Assembly: GCF_963678635.1 (NCBI RefSeq)
Contig: NW_026970925.1
Coordinates: forward strand, 1-45,146
DNA length: 45,146 nt
Direction of reading: 5' to 3'
Source of the DNA: Symsagittifera roscoffensis
Lineage: Eukaryota; Xenacoelomorpha; Acoela; Convolutidae
The notes below the pieces were generated by a model. The model had not been told where the DNA came from. It did no database searches and saw only the letters and a list, made by a program, of their open reading frames with translations. The position numbers and the translations under genes were made by a program. Positions 12,641-22,200 of the stretch are shown here, piece after piece (position 1 is the first letter of the stretch; every line of letters starts with the position of its first letter).

Positions 12641-13565
12641 TTACAAATAAGTGGGTTGTTAGTTTGATGGAGTTTGATTGGTTAGTATTAAATATTTTAA
12701 AGAGATAAAATATCTAATTTATAACCAACAATAAATTATAGTTTGGATCTGGTTCCACAACTGAGTGTCTGGATTATATCGGAAAATAACAGCAAAGAGA
12801 ACAATACAATTAAAACACATCATTAGTATATTTGAAAAAAAACGATACTCACTTTTTTCGGCTTTACCCAGCTCATACATAAAATTGGGTGCAAAGCTTT
12901 TGGAAAAAAGATGTATTTGTTTGACACAAATTTCGACTGTTTATGGATCAAGTTATTGACAGAAAACTCCTCGCACCCACCCGAAGACTTCAGGGGTAAG
13001 ACCTGACAGCCCATTAGACGTTGATTTTGTTTGCTGTGAGTTCAAAAAAGCGAATAAAAATAGAAAAACTATTTATTACCAATATGAATACGTTTAGAGT
13101 ACAAATGAATGGTTTAATAAAACGTTTGTTTTGTTTTTGACATTTATCGTCAAAAACCAAAATAACTAGACAATAGTTTTTTTCGAGTTCACTTTCCTAA
13201 CCAAATTTGATTTCTCCGAAAATTCTAGACATAGTTCAACCTAGTTGGGCAATCGATGCTACTTTTCAAGTGCTTTAGTTTCGTTCGTTATAAATTTGAA
13301 GTCGGAAGTTTTCTATGGATATTGTTTTGGCTTGATTGATAAAATCCATTTTGCCTTTGTCACGGCTGATTTTCTAATCTCGTTTTAGAAAAAAGCAACA
13401 AAAGCGTTTTTTTTGAAAATAGCAATTGATTTTCGCTAGGTTCAAATAAAAGGATCCCAAAGAAAAGGGTTTTTTCTTTTGCCGAGATCAAAAATAGCGC
13501 TTTTTCTAAAGGTAATTGAATTTTTTAAAATGAATTGAGACAATTCCTAAATTAATCTACGCAGA
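12641..13565. other. Non-coding stretch
   Basis: AT-rich with no frame above about 64 codons and nothing recognisable. Nothing supports a gene here. Confidence 0.45.
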
Positions 13566-13642
13566 TTAACTTAAAGGAAAGAAAAATGAGGACAAACAAT
13601 TGAAGAAAATGGTCTTTTATTTTTCTTTCCTTAAAGTTAACC
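13566..13642. repeat. Imperfect ~28-bp inverted repeat (hairpin)
   Basis: The left arm contains ttaacttaaaggaaagaaaa and the right arm (about 13612-13642) is its reverse complement apart from a few mismatches, with a loop of about 20 nt. The length resembles a microRNA-like foldback or a short inverted-repeat element. Confidence 0.55.
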
Positions 13643-14059
13643 TTGCGAATCACCACATTTATTGATGCAGTTTCCGAAGAAGCTGAGGGAATATTCATGC
13701 TGTTGTTTCTTTTATAGAATTTAGATAATTTTATGAGTCTTTTTTGACAAAATTTCTAGAAACTCTAAATTTAATGAGCTGAAAAAATTTATTACATTAT
13801 ACCTGTTATTATAACCAGATTTAATCAATTTTTCGAAATAGGCGGCAAGTTGACGGGCGCTAGAATCATTCCAATCAAATTGAGTCAAACTATTTTGTCT
13901 GCGTAACGCGCTGCTAGATCAGGCATTTATCATGTTGTATTGAAAAATGCGTGTAGGGATGATTTGCCCCGAAAATCAGCCATTTCAATTATGTCTTTAA
14001 AAACTTTTTTCAGCATTTTTCGCACCAAAAATGACTTAAATTAAATTAAGGTAAGTTAA

Positions 14060-14800
14060 CAACAGTCAGAACATTTGGGACTGTGCCCTGATATGAACAG
14101 TCTTGTTGTAATAGTTAGTGAAAGCGACTTCTAATAATCCGAAAAATGTATTGAGAATTAAATTGATTTTTTTAATGCAAAAAACATCAATAGTAAATTG
14201 AATTTTCAGCGTGAAAGATCACCTTTAAATCATTTTGTCTTTTATCGGACGAGTCCAAATAAGCAATCTATTCACGCAGACTTCTTCTAAATTATTTCTC
14301 AACAATGGTTAACTAAGTTAATCAAATCTGGAGCAAACATAAGCAGTTGCTCCGCATAAATTTAAGCTGATATTCATATCATTACGAGGCCAAACTGTGG
14401 ATTCTCTGCATTGTTAGCGGAATTCGCAACAGGCCAAAGTCAGATTTGTCGCGGAATCCGCAACATTGCTACTTTTCTTTGATCTTCAATGCTGTTTTGG
14501 ATTCCACAAACAAATACCTAAATCATTGTACCGCTCAAAATCGCTCCAAAAAATGGCGAACTTGCGGAATCCGCAACAGTATTTATGGAATCCAGAACAG
14601 TTTGTGGAATCCACAAACAAGTGATAACACATTCATAACGTTAAATTGAGCTGTTGCGGAATCCGCAACTGTAAGTGGAATCCGCAAATTGTAAGTGGAA
14701 TCCGTAAATTGTAAATGGAATCCGCAAATTGTCAGTGGAATCCGCAAATTGTAAGTGGAAACCGCATTTTGTTTGCGGATTCCATTTACATATAAGTTTA
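14060..14800. repeat. Dispersed 'GGAATCCGCAA' repeat, copy 2
   Basis: Parallels copy 1 at 1798-2440 block by block, with about 250 bp of extra sequence between the 'gaacagtcttg' block (about 14090) and the 'aggccaaactgtgg' block (about 14390). The 3' part becomes a strict 20-bp tandem repeat. Confidence 0.6.
14671..14770. repeat. 20-bp minisatellite, five units
   Basis: Five head-to-tail 20-bp units begin at 14671, 14691, 14711, 14731 and 14751. The unit is GTAAGTGGAATCCGCAAATT with one to a few changes per copy, the fifth being the most changed. The same unit appears in reverse orientation in part of copy 1 and at the right edge of the window. Confidence 0.85.
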
Positions 14801-14930
14801 TATGTGGTAACGTTTTATTTTATATCTTTTATTTACTACAGGTGTTCACCAACAACGGTTCACCAACAATACATGACGTCTACCAGTCTCAATTCGATCT
14901 CAACTTCGATCTGACCAACTTCGCACCAAC

Positions 14931-15075
14931 TTCGATCTCAATTCCCGTAGCCCAATTTCGATCCCAATTCCTGTAACCTAATTTCGATCCCGATTCCTGT
15001 AACCAAACTTCAATCCCGATTCCTGTAACCAACTTCATTCCCGATTCCTGTAACCCAACTTCGATCCCATATCCT
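14931..15075. repeat. 26-bp minisatellite, five to six units
   Basis: Units start at 14931, 14957, 14983, 15009 and 15034, with a partial one at 15060. The core is ttcgatcccgattcctgtaa followed by cc(t/c)aa(t/c). The minus-strand frame across it is a by-product of the repeat and not a gene. Confidence 0.8.
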
Positions 15076-15525
15076 GCCAGCAATCTCAATTCCTGCAAAA
15101 AGAACAAATTGAACAAATTTTTGAAGTTAACTCGCATTTAACTTAATCAGTTCATTTCAATCAATTAAATCAATTAAAATAATTAAGGTGTTTTCAAATA
15201 TCGTTTGATAAGACAAAGTTTGCGGGAACATTTTTATGTTTTTGCAATTAACCACTTATTTTGGCTGTAGTTGTTCAAGTTTGTTAGTATCTAAAACGGA
15301 TTTACTCAAATTAGTTTTTCTTAATAGATAATTTACTTTCTATGAGCAAAATACACCAAATAGATAGTTTACTCTTTATGAGCAACTTTGACGGGACGGC
15401 ATATAATCCAGACCATAACACATACTGCATACAGTAAAAATAAAACGGCAAATTACGGTTAATTTAAAGAGATCAAAAAACAACAAACAGTCTAAGTATA
15501 AACAGTTCAAGTTGTTCATTCCAGG
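15076..15525. other. Non-coding stretch before the gene-like island
   Basis: AT-rich, with two similar short blocks ('agatagtttactctttatgagcaa'-like at about 15325 and 15362). No gene is supported. Confidence 0.4.
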
Positions 15526-15888
15526 TCATAAAAAATCCTGGGCGGACACGGCCATATTATGTCTAAATACTTCTCGGTAGTTATCCTCGACGGCATATGT
15601 ACCACGGCATGCACTTATATGGCATCGGTTTGGGCTCATGAGGAAATCTCTGTGTTCGTTGAACTTGAGAGATCTGATCAGAGTGTCTAGCTCACGTTCG
15701 TTTCTTGCTGGCATCAAATCCCATTTTCCCCCCAGCACAGTATCCCAAGGTTGATGGCATGCAAAACGACCTGAGGTTATACTGCCCAAAAATTTAGCAG
15801 CACACTGTGTGGATGATAAACCAATGGCCTTTCTGGTTACTGGTGTAGCTGGAACCAATATGAAAGTTTGCCCTGTTTTTTTCCTCAT
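15526..15888 (-). CDS. Unrecognised protein, 120 aa, minus strand
   Basis: The frame is open from 15924, but its first ATG is at 15886-15888 (MRKKTGQTF...), and it ends at a TGA at 15526. Unlike neighbouring frames it has balanced, protein-like composition: Trp, Cys, His, Arg and acidic residues are all represented, with segments such as HQPWDTVLGGKWDLMPARNE and SLKFNEHRDFLMSPNR. I do not recognise the family. No signal peptide or membrane segment is visible. It lies opposite to the JmjC/RING genes and just upstream of them. It could be a single-exon gene, one exon of a longer gene, or a fragment of a mobile element or integrated viral gene. Confidence 0.45.
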   Translation of the reverse strand: MRKKTGQTFILVPATPVTRKAIGLSSTQCAAKFLGSITSGRFACHQPWDTVLGGKWDLMPARNERELDTLIRSLKFNEHRDFLMSPNRCHISACRGTYAVEDNYREVFRHNMAVSAQDFL

Positions 15889-16066
15889 CAAGCCAACGCA
15901 TCTTTTTATTGCCAAAAACGTCAAAAAAATGCAAAAATTTGGCTAATTGGGTGAGTAATATCACTCAGATCGCAATTAAAAACGATCTAAAATGAAGCAC
16001 AAGAGAACAGAAGAATAAATCATATTTGTTTTCGGAAAAACAACGAAGTTGAAATCAACAGCCACA

Positions 16067-16153
16067 TGCCAAAAAAAGCTTCTTCAGCAAGCTCCGCTAA
16101 TATAGAAGGCATTCTCAGGTCGACATCCGCAAAAGCTCGTTTCTTCGAATAAT
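16067..16153 (+). CDS. Short ORF, 28 codons, possible N-terminal exon
   Basis: An ATG at about 16067 opens a small Ser/Ala/Lys-rich frame (MPKKASSASSANIEG...) that ends at a TAA in the codons following RFFE. It sits just upstream of the JmjC remnant on the same strand. There is no good donor site before the stop, so a link to the JmjC exons is a guess. Confidence 0.2.
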
Positions 16154-16228
16154 CGAAATTTAAATAATCAACACCAAACTTTTTTCCGGCTCGCAAGATA
16201 GTCGATCCTAGCTAAAATCACAAAATAG

Positions 16229-17031
16229 AATACGTCAGTCAACAACAAGCAGATTTTCCAAAAATATCTGATGCAGCAATCTCTGGGTTGGAAACCGATG
16301 TTTCCCGGGGCTGACCCTCGCTGTGATGCTGGATAGTGTCAGAAAATTGTTCTGACGGAGCGCCAGGCCCTTGTTATGCCAGCTGGCATGAAACACATGG
16401 CTGAAACGCATTCAGAGTCAGTGGCTCTGGGTGTCAATTTCATTCACCGTGAACACCTGCTGACCGCTGCCAGAGCTTTTCGACATTAGCGGAAAGACGA
16501 AGAGCCTTTCAGCAGCTGCTATCCTGCTTTTCCGATGTTGGCTCTGAATGAGCTTATGGTGCATCTGTGGTTAGTATCAAAGATTAAACTGATACATTTT
16601 TGTCGAATTAAATGAAAATAGAGAAAGATTTTTTATAGCACCAGAGACACGATCCAGCCGCAATAATTAGAAGATCTGGAGGATGTCTGGAGAATTCTGA
16701 AGGCGCATGACCAAGACTTGGATAACTACCTCGCCAGAATAATTTACGTAAGTACTTCTGGCCGAATTTCATCCCTAATACTGAAATTTTTACTTCCGTA
16801 TCCCAAAAACTGCACCCAGTTCAATCACATATACTGAAATACTTATTTCACACAAAAACTCAGTTTAACTTATCATGCTAACATTTGATAATTTTGTATT
16901 TTAAGCCAACAACTAAGGAAAGGCTGGCGAATAAAGAAGAGTTGGACAGTCTCTTCCAACACCATCGTGAGTCATGCAGAGAATTGCCAGTGAGGGCATT
17001 GCCCGCCCAAATATCAGTCAAAAGGGCCTGA
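16229..17031 (+). pseudogene. JmjC-domain (KDM2/PHF8-type) gene remnant, three exons
   Basis: Exon 1 (frame open from 16229 to 16569) encodes IFQKYLMQQSLGWKPMF..., then CQKIVLTERQALVMPAGMKH and SVALGVNFIH, which fits the C-terminal half of JmjC histone-demethylase domains of the KDM2/PHF8 group (family pattern: FIPxGWIHAV...FGGNFLH). The His of GMKH would be the last Fe(II) ligand. Introns 16570-16638 (69 bp) and 16748-16905 (158 bp, with a CTAAC branch-point-like word) have GT...AG ends. The phases match: exon 1 ends in phase 2 and exon 2 begins with one base; exon 2 ends in phase 0 and exon 3 is open to the TGA at 17029. Stops at 16334 (TAG), 16487 (TAG) and 16664 (TAA) break the frame. The N-terminal half with the other Fe ligands is not visible. 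Family assignment is by pattern memory, not a search. Confidence 0.6.
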
Positions 17032-17199
17032 AGACGTTCTATTACCACATTCCAGTAATAGATATTCTGTAGTTTTTTCAACCAATTTGTACAAAACTTC
17101 TAGATTTAAAACTGTTTTTTTTTTCTATAAATTGAAATATGATTCTAACTTTTAGAATGCAGTCTGAGTAACTAACTGAATTACTGAAATTCAGAAATT

Positions 17200-17409
17200 A
17201 TGATGAATGCTACAAATGACGAATCTGAATGCCCTATATGCTGCGACGAAGGACGGGAACTGTACAAAACACATGATGGCAATATGGTACACAAGTTTTG
17301 TTTGAGATGCTGGATCAAAATACAAAATGAGCCAGAACCAAAGTGCCCTTCTGCCGGCGGGACTTGCCGCGTTTCCACTCGTTCATGCACATGTAACTAT
17401 TTCTTTTGA
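17200..17409 (+). CDS. RING-like zinc finger exon
   Basis: Starts at an ATGATG (17200) after an in-frame TGA. The product has CPIC at about residues 11-14, then HKFCLRC at about 34-40 and KCP...GTC at about 51-60, a cysteine/histidine order typical of a RING E3-ligase finger. The usual third zinc-binding Cys before the His is absent: the text reads DGNMVHKFC where families usually have CGH-xFC. The frame stops at a TGA at 17407. A donor-like GTAACT at 17391 could splice it to the acidic exon at 17563, but the phase does not fit the acidic frame, so the join is unresolved. It may be the first coding exon of the gene whose later exon became the SQ array. A defective RING is the alternative. Confidence 0.5.
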   Translation: MMNATNDESECPICCDEGRELYKTHDGNMVHKFCLRCWIKIQNEPEPKCPSAGGTCRVSTRSCTCNYFF

Positions 17410-17562
17410 CCTTGTTTATTGCAAGTTAAACTAACTAAGTCTGGTGCCATGTGATCAACCTCTTCTGTCCACCTTTGACCACTAACTTGAACCTTCCCAA
17501 TGTAAACCACAAAAGAACATCCAACCCTTCCTCCATATCGATCATGTTTTACCTTTGTTTAG

Positions 17563-17990
17563 TTCCTCTGACACGGACGAGGAACCAAATAACGAGGATG
17601 ACGATGAGGAGGGAGGAGACCAGATCGAAGTCGAGACAGTGGTGCCCTACCGTGACTCCGACTCGGAGTCGGAACCGGAGCAACAGGGGGTGTCTCCGAC
17701 TTTGGACTGCTCTCCGGCAGTGACGAGGAGGTGAGCACTGCCTTGGCCGCTCTTGCGTTCTCATTCGTGCGGGGTCGCGGTCGCGGGCACGCTGTGGTCT
17801 GGGATGGGCGAATCAAAGACGACTCATCCAGTGATGACGAAATGCCCCATAGTTCGGCAAGCGTGCGGGGGCGCAGTCGCGGACGAGCTGCGCCGTCAGT
17901 CACCGCGACTGCAAACCTGCCAGGCCGGGCCCGGGTCCGACGAAGTGCCAGAACCGCTGGGTCATCACAACCTGGGGTCGGACCCTCATC
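17563..17990 (+). CDS. Acidic then RG-rich exon, GC-rich, one frameshift
   Basis: A good acceptor (tttgtttag, ending 17562) precedes an acidic Ser/Asp/Glu-rich frame (SSDTDEEPNNEDDDEE..., then DSDSESEPEQQ). At a run of five G (about 17682) the sensible frame moves by one base to VSDFGLLSGSDEEVS..., followed by FVRGRGRGHAVVWDGRIKDD, another SSDDE patch and SVRGRSRGRAAP. The exon probably ends in phase 2 at the donor GTGAAG (17991). Composition suggests a nuclear, nucleic-acid-binding disordered protein; RG/RGG tracts often bind RNA. The strong GC enrichment against AT-rich surroundings is striking. A single-base insertion in the G run (real or an assembly error) explains the broken frame. The minus-strand frame here is a shadow. 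Confidence 0.5.
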
Positions 17991-18062
17991 GTGAAGGTTC
18001 AAAATCTCAAAATAATTTACTAAAATGGTTTTTGAATAATTTATTAGAAAACTGTTTTATAG
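17991..18062 (+). other. Founder-like intron, homologous to array introns
   Basis: GTGAAG donor and tttatag acceptor, 72 bp. Its interior runs caaaatctcaaaataattta, then ctaaaatgg, then tttattagaaaactgtttta. This is the same order of words as the array introns (tcaaatctcaaatatattac, taaaacaattta, tattagaaaactgtttttt). It therefore links the RG exon to the array by descent. Confidence 0.6.
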
Positions 18063-18197
18063 CCAACACTCAACATGCCACCATACCAACATGCCGTCTA
18101 AGTCGAATCCTTCTCAGCCGTCTCAGTAGAAAACTGCTTTTAGTGCCAGAGTCATATACCAGCACAGAGACATATCGCCCACCCCATCAGATTATCA
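18063..18197 (+). CDS. Proto-repeat exon(s) at the head of the array
   Basis: After the phase-2 exon the first base completes a codon and the frame reads QHSTCHHTNMPSKSNPSQPSQ before a TAG at 18127. NMPSKSNPSQPSQ matches the repeat motif QMPSQSQSQSQS. A degenerate intron end (tagaaaactgcttttag) ends at 18143. Next is a 54-nt exon-like piece, 18144-18197, reading PESYTSTETYRPPHQII in the array phase, with a GTATGT donor; HQII corresponds to HSQII of the repeat. It looks like two exon halves fused by a deletion, older and less repetitive than the array proper. Confidence 0.45.
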
Positions 18198-21100
18198 GTA
18201 TGTTTCAAAATCTCAAATCTCAAAATATATTACTAAAACTATTTATGACCAGTTTTTTAGAAAACTGTTTTTTTTAGTGCAAAACAATCGCCTTCAGTAT
18301 TTGGTGCTAATCAAATGCCGTCACAAAGCCAGCCACAAAGCCAGTCATAAAGCCAGTCATCAGAATTCAATCAGAGTTCAACCGTTTTCCACAGTCAGAT
18401 TATCAGTAAGTTTCAAAAGCTCAAATCTCAAATATATTACTGAAACAATGTATGACCAATTATTTAGACAACTTTGTTTAATGCAAAAGAATCGCCCTCA
18501 GTGTTTTGGTGCTGAGCAATATTGTCACAAAGCCAGTCACAAAGCCAGTGATCAGAATTCAATCAGATTTCAACTGTTTTCCACAGTCAGATTATCTGTA
18601 AGTTTCAAAAGCTCAAATCTATAATATATTACTGAAACAATTCATGACAAGTTTAATAGAAAACTTTGTTTTGTGCAACAAAATTGTTCTCAATATTTTG
18701 AGGCTGAGCAAATACTGTCACAAAGCCAGTCACAAAGCCAATCACAAAGCCAATGATTAGAATTCAATCAGAGTTCAACCGTTTCCACAGTCAGATTATC
18801 AGTAAGTTTCAAAAGCTCAAATCTCAAATATATTACTGAAATAATTCATGACCAGTTTATTTGATAACTTTGTTTTGTGCAAAAGAATCGCCCTCAGTAT
18901 TTTGGTGCTGAGCAAATGCTGTCACAAAGCCAGTCACAAAGCCAGTCACAAAGCCAGTCACAAAGCCAGTAATCAGAATTCAATCAGAGTTCAACCGTTT
19001 TCCACAGTCAGATTATCAGGAAATTTCAAAAATTCAAATTTCAAATTTATTACTACAACAATTTATGACCAGTTTGTCAGAAAACTGTTTTTTAGTGCAA
19101 AACAATCGCCCTCAGTGTTTTGGTGCTAAGCCAATGCCGTTACAAAGCCAGTCATAAAGTCAGTGTCAAAGCCAGTCATAAAGCCAGTCATCAGAAGTCA
19201 ATCAGAGTTCAACCGTTTTCAACAGTCAGATTATCAGTAAATTTCAAAAACTCAAATCTCAAATATATTACTGAAACAATTTATGACCAGTTTATTTGAT
19301 AACTTTGTTTTGTGCAAAAGAATCGCCCTCAGTATTTTGGTGTTAAGCAAGTGCCGTCACAAAGCCAGTCATCAGAATTTAGTCAGAGTTGAACATTTTT
19401 CCACAGTCAGATTATCAGTAAGTTTAAAATGCTCAAATCTCAAATACAATACTAAAACAATTTATGACCAGTTTATTAGAAACATGTTTTTTTTAGTGCA
19501 AAACAATCGCCCTCAGTAATTTGGTGCTAATCAAATGCCGTCACAAAGCCAGTCAAGTGCCAGTCATAAAGCCGGTCATCAGAATTTAATCAGATTTCAA
19601 CCGTTTTCCACAGTCAGATTATCAGTAAGTTTCAAAAGCTCAAATCTCAAATATATTACTAAAACAATTTATGACCAGTTTATTAGACAACTGTTCTTTT
19701 AGTGGAAAAGAACCGCCCCCAAGATTTTGGTGCTAAGTAAGGGCCGTCACAAAGCCAGTCACAAAGCCAGTGATCAGAATTCAATCAGAGTTCAACCATT
19801 TTCCACAGTCAGATTATCAGTAATTTTCAAATGCTCAAATCTCAAATATATTACTGATACAATTCATGACCAGTTTGTCAGAAAACTGTTTTTCAGTGCC
19901 AAACAATCGCCCTCAGTGTTTTGGTGCTAAGCCAATGCCGTCACAAAGCCAGTCATAAAGTCAGTCCCAAAGCCAGTCACAAAGCCAGTCATCAGAAGTC
20001 AATCAGAGTTCAACCGTTTTCAACAGTCAGATTATCAGTAAATTTCAAAAATTCAAATCTCAAATATATTAAACAATTTATGACCAGTTTTTTAGACAAC
20101 TTTGTTTTGTGCAAAAGAATCGCCTTCAGTATTTTGGTGCTGAGCAAATGCTGTCACAAAGCTAGTCACAAAGCCAGTGATCAGAATTCAATCAGATTTC
20201 AACTGTTTTCCACAGTCAGATTATCAGTAAGTTTCAAAAGCTCAAATCTCTAATATATTACTGAAACAATTCATGACCAGTTTATTTGATAACTTTGTTT
20301 TGTGCAAAAGAATCGCCCTCAGTATTTTGGTGTTAAGCAAGTGCCGTCACAAAGCCAGTCATCAGAATTTAGTCAGAGTTGAACATTTTTCCACAGTCAG
20401 ATTTTCAGTAAGTTTAAAATGCTCAAATCTCAAATACAATACTAAAACAATTTATGACCAGTTTATTAGAAACATGTTTTTTTTACTGCAAAACAATCGC
20501 CCTCAGTAATTTGGTGCTAATCAAATGCCGTCACAAAGCCAGTCAAGAGCCAGTCATAAAGCCAGTCATCAGAATTTAATCAGATTTCAACCGTTTTCCA
20601 CAGTCAGATTATCAGTAAGTTTCAAAAGCTCAAATCTCAAATATATTACTAAAACAATTTATGACCAGTTTATTAGACAACTGTTCTTTTAGTGGAAAAG
20701 AATCGCCCCCAAGATTTTGGTGCTAAGTAAGGGCCGTCACAAAGCCAGTCACAAAGCCAGTGATCAGAATTCAATCAGAGTTCAACCATTTTCCACAGTC
20801 AGATTATCAGTAATTTTCAAATGCTCAAATCTCAAATATATTACTGATACAATTCATGACCAGTTTGTCAGAAAACTGTTTTTTAGTGCCAAAAAATCGC
20901 CCTCAGTGTTTTGGTGCTAAGCCAATGCCGTCACAAAGCCAGTCATAAAGTCAGTCCCCAAGCCAGTCACAAAGCCAGTCATCAGAAGTCAATCAGAGTT
21001 CAACCGTTTTCAACAGTCAGATTATCAGTAAATTTCAAAAATTCAAATCTCAAATATATTACTGAAACAATTTATGACCAGTTTTTTAGACAACTTTGTT

Positions 21101-22071
21101 TTGTGCAAAAGAATCGCCCTCAGTATTTTGGTGCTGAGCAAATGCTGTCACAAAGCTAGTCACAAAGCCAGTGATCAGAATTCAATCAGATTTCAACTGT
21201 TTTCCACAGTCAGATTATCAGTAAGTTTCAAAAGCTCAAATCTCTAATATATTACTGAAACAATTCATGACCAGTTTATTTGATAACTTTGTTTTGTGCA
21301 AAAGAATCGCCTTCAGTATTTTGGTGTTAAGCAAGTGCCGTCACAAAGCCAGTCATCAGAATTTAGTCAGAGTTCAACATTTTTCCACAGTCAGTTTATC
21401 AGTAAATTTAAAATGCTCAAATCTCAAATACAATACTAAAACAATTTATGACCAGTTTAATAGAAACATGTTTTTTAGTGCAAAACAATCGCCCTCAGTA
21501 TTTTGGTGCTGAGCAAATGCTGTCACAAAGCTAGTCATAAAGCCAGTCATCAGAATTTAATCAGATTTCAACCGTTTTCCACAGTCAGATTATCAGTAAG
21601 TTTCAAAAGCTCAAATCTCAAATATATTAATAAAACAATTTATGACCAGTTTATTAGACAACTGTTCTTTTAGTGCAAAAGAATCGCCCCCAAGATTTTG
21701 GTGCTAAGTATGGGCCGTCACAAAGCCAGTCACAAAGCCAGTGATCAGAATTCAATCAGAGTTCAACCATTTTCCACAGTCAGATTATCAGTAAGTTTCA
21801 AATGCTCAAATCTCAAATATATTACTGATACAATTCATGACCAGTTTATTGGAAAACTTTGTTTTGTGCAAAAGAATCGCCCTCAGTATTTTGGTGCTGT
21901 GCAACTGCTGTCACAAAGCCAGTCACAAAGCCAGTCACAAAGCCAGTCATCAGAATTCAATCAGAGTTCAACTGTTTTCTACAGTCAGATTATCAGTAAG
22001 TTTCAAAAGCTCAAATCTCAAATATTTTACTAAAACAATTTATGACCAATTTATTAGAAAACTTTTTTTAG

Positions 22072-22200
22072 TGCAAAAGAATCGCCCTCAGTATTTTGGT
22101 GCTAAGCCAATGCCGTCACAAAGCCAGTCACAAAGCCAGTCACAAAGCCAGTCATCAGAATTCAATCAGAGTTCAACCGTTTTCCACAGTCAGATTATCA
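22072..22200 (+). CDS. Example of an intact SQ exon
   Basis: A 129-nt unit exon (117 + 12) after acceptor ttttttag and before donor GTAAGT (22201). The phase-1 frame is open over its whole length and has six SQ dipeptides in a row (PSQSQSQSQSQSQSS) followed by EFNQSSTVFHSQII. A near-copy lies at 23104-23232 (offset 1032). If spliced it would add 43 residues of disordered, SQ-rich sequence, the type of sequence that ATM/ATR-family kinases can phosphorylate. No expression evidence is available. Confidence 0.4.

Noticed and set aside
14889-15137. Minus-strand ORF with repeating GYRNW/GIEVG text
   Set aside because: It is the translation of the 26-bp minisatellite; its frame is a consequence of the repeat.
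17549-18002. Minus-strand Arg/Pro-rich ORFs over the RG exon
   Set aside because: Shadow frames of a GC-rich plus-strand coding stretch that has a good acceptor and a coherent acidic/RG composition.
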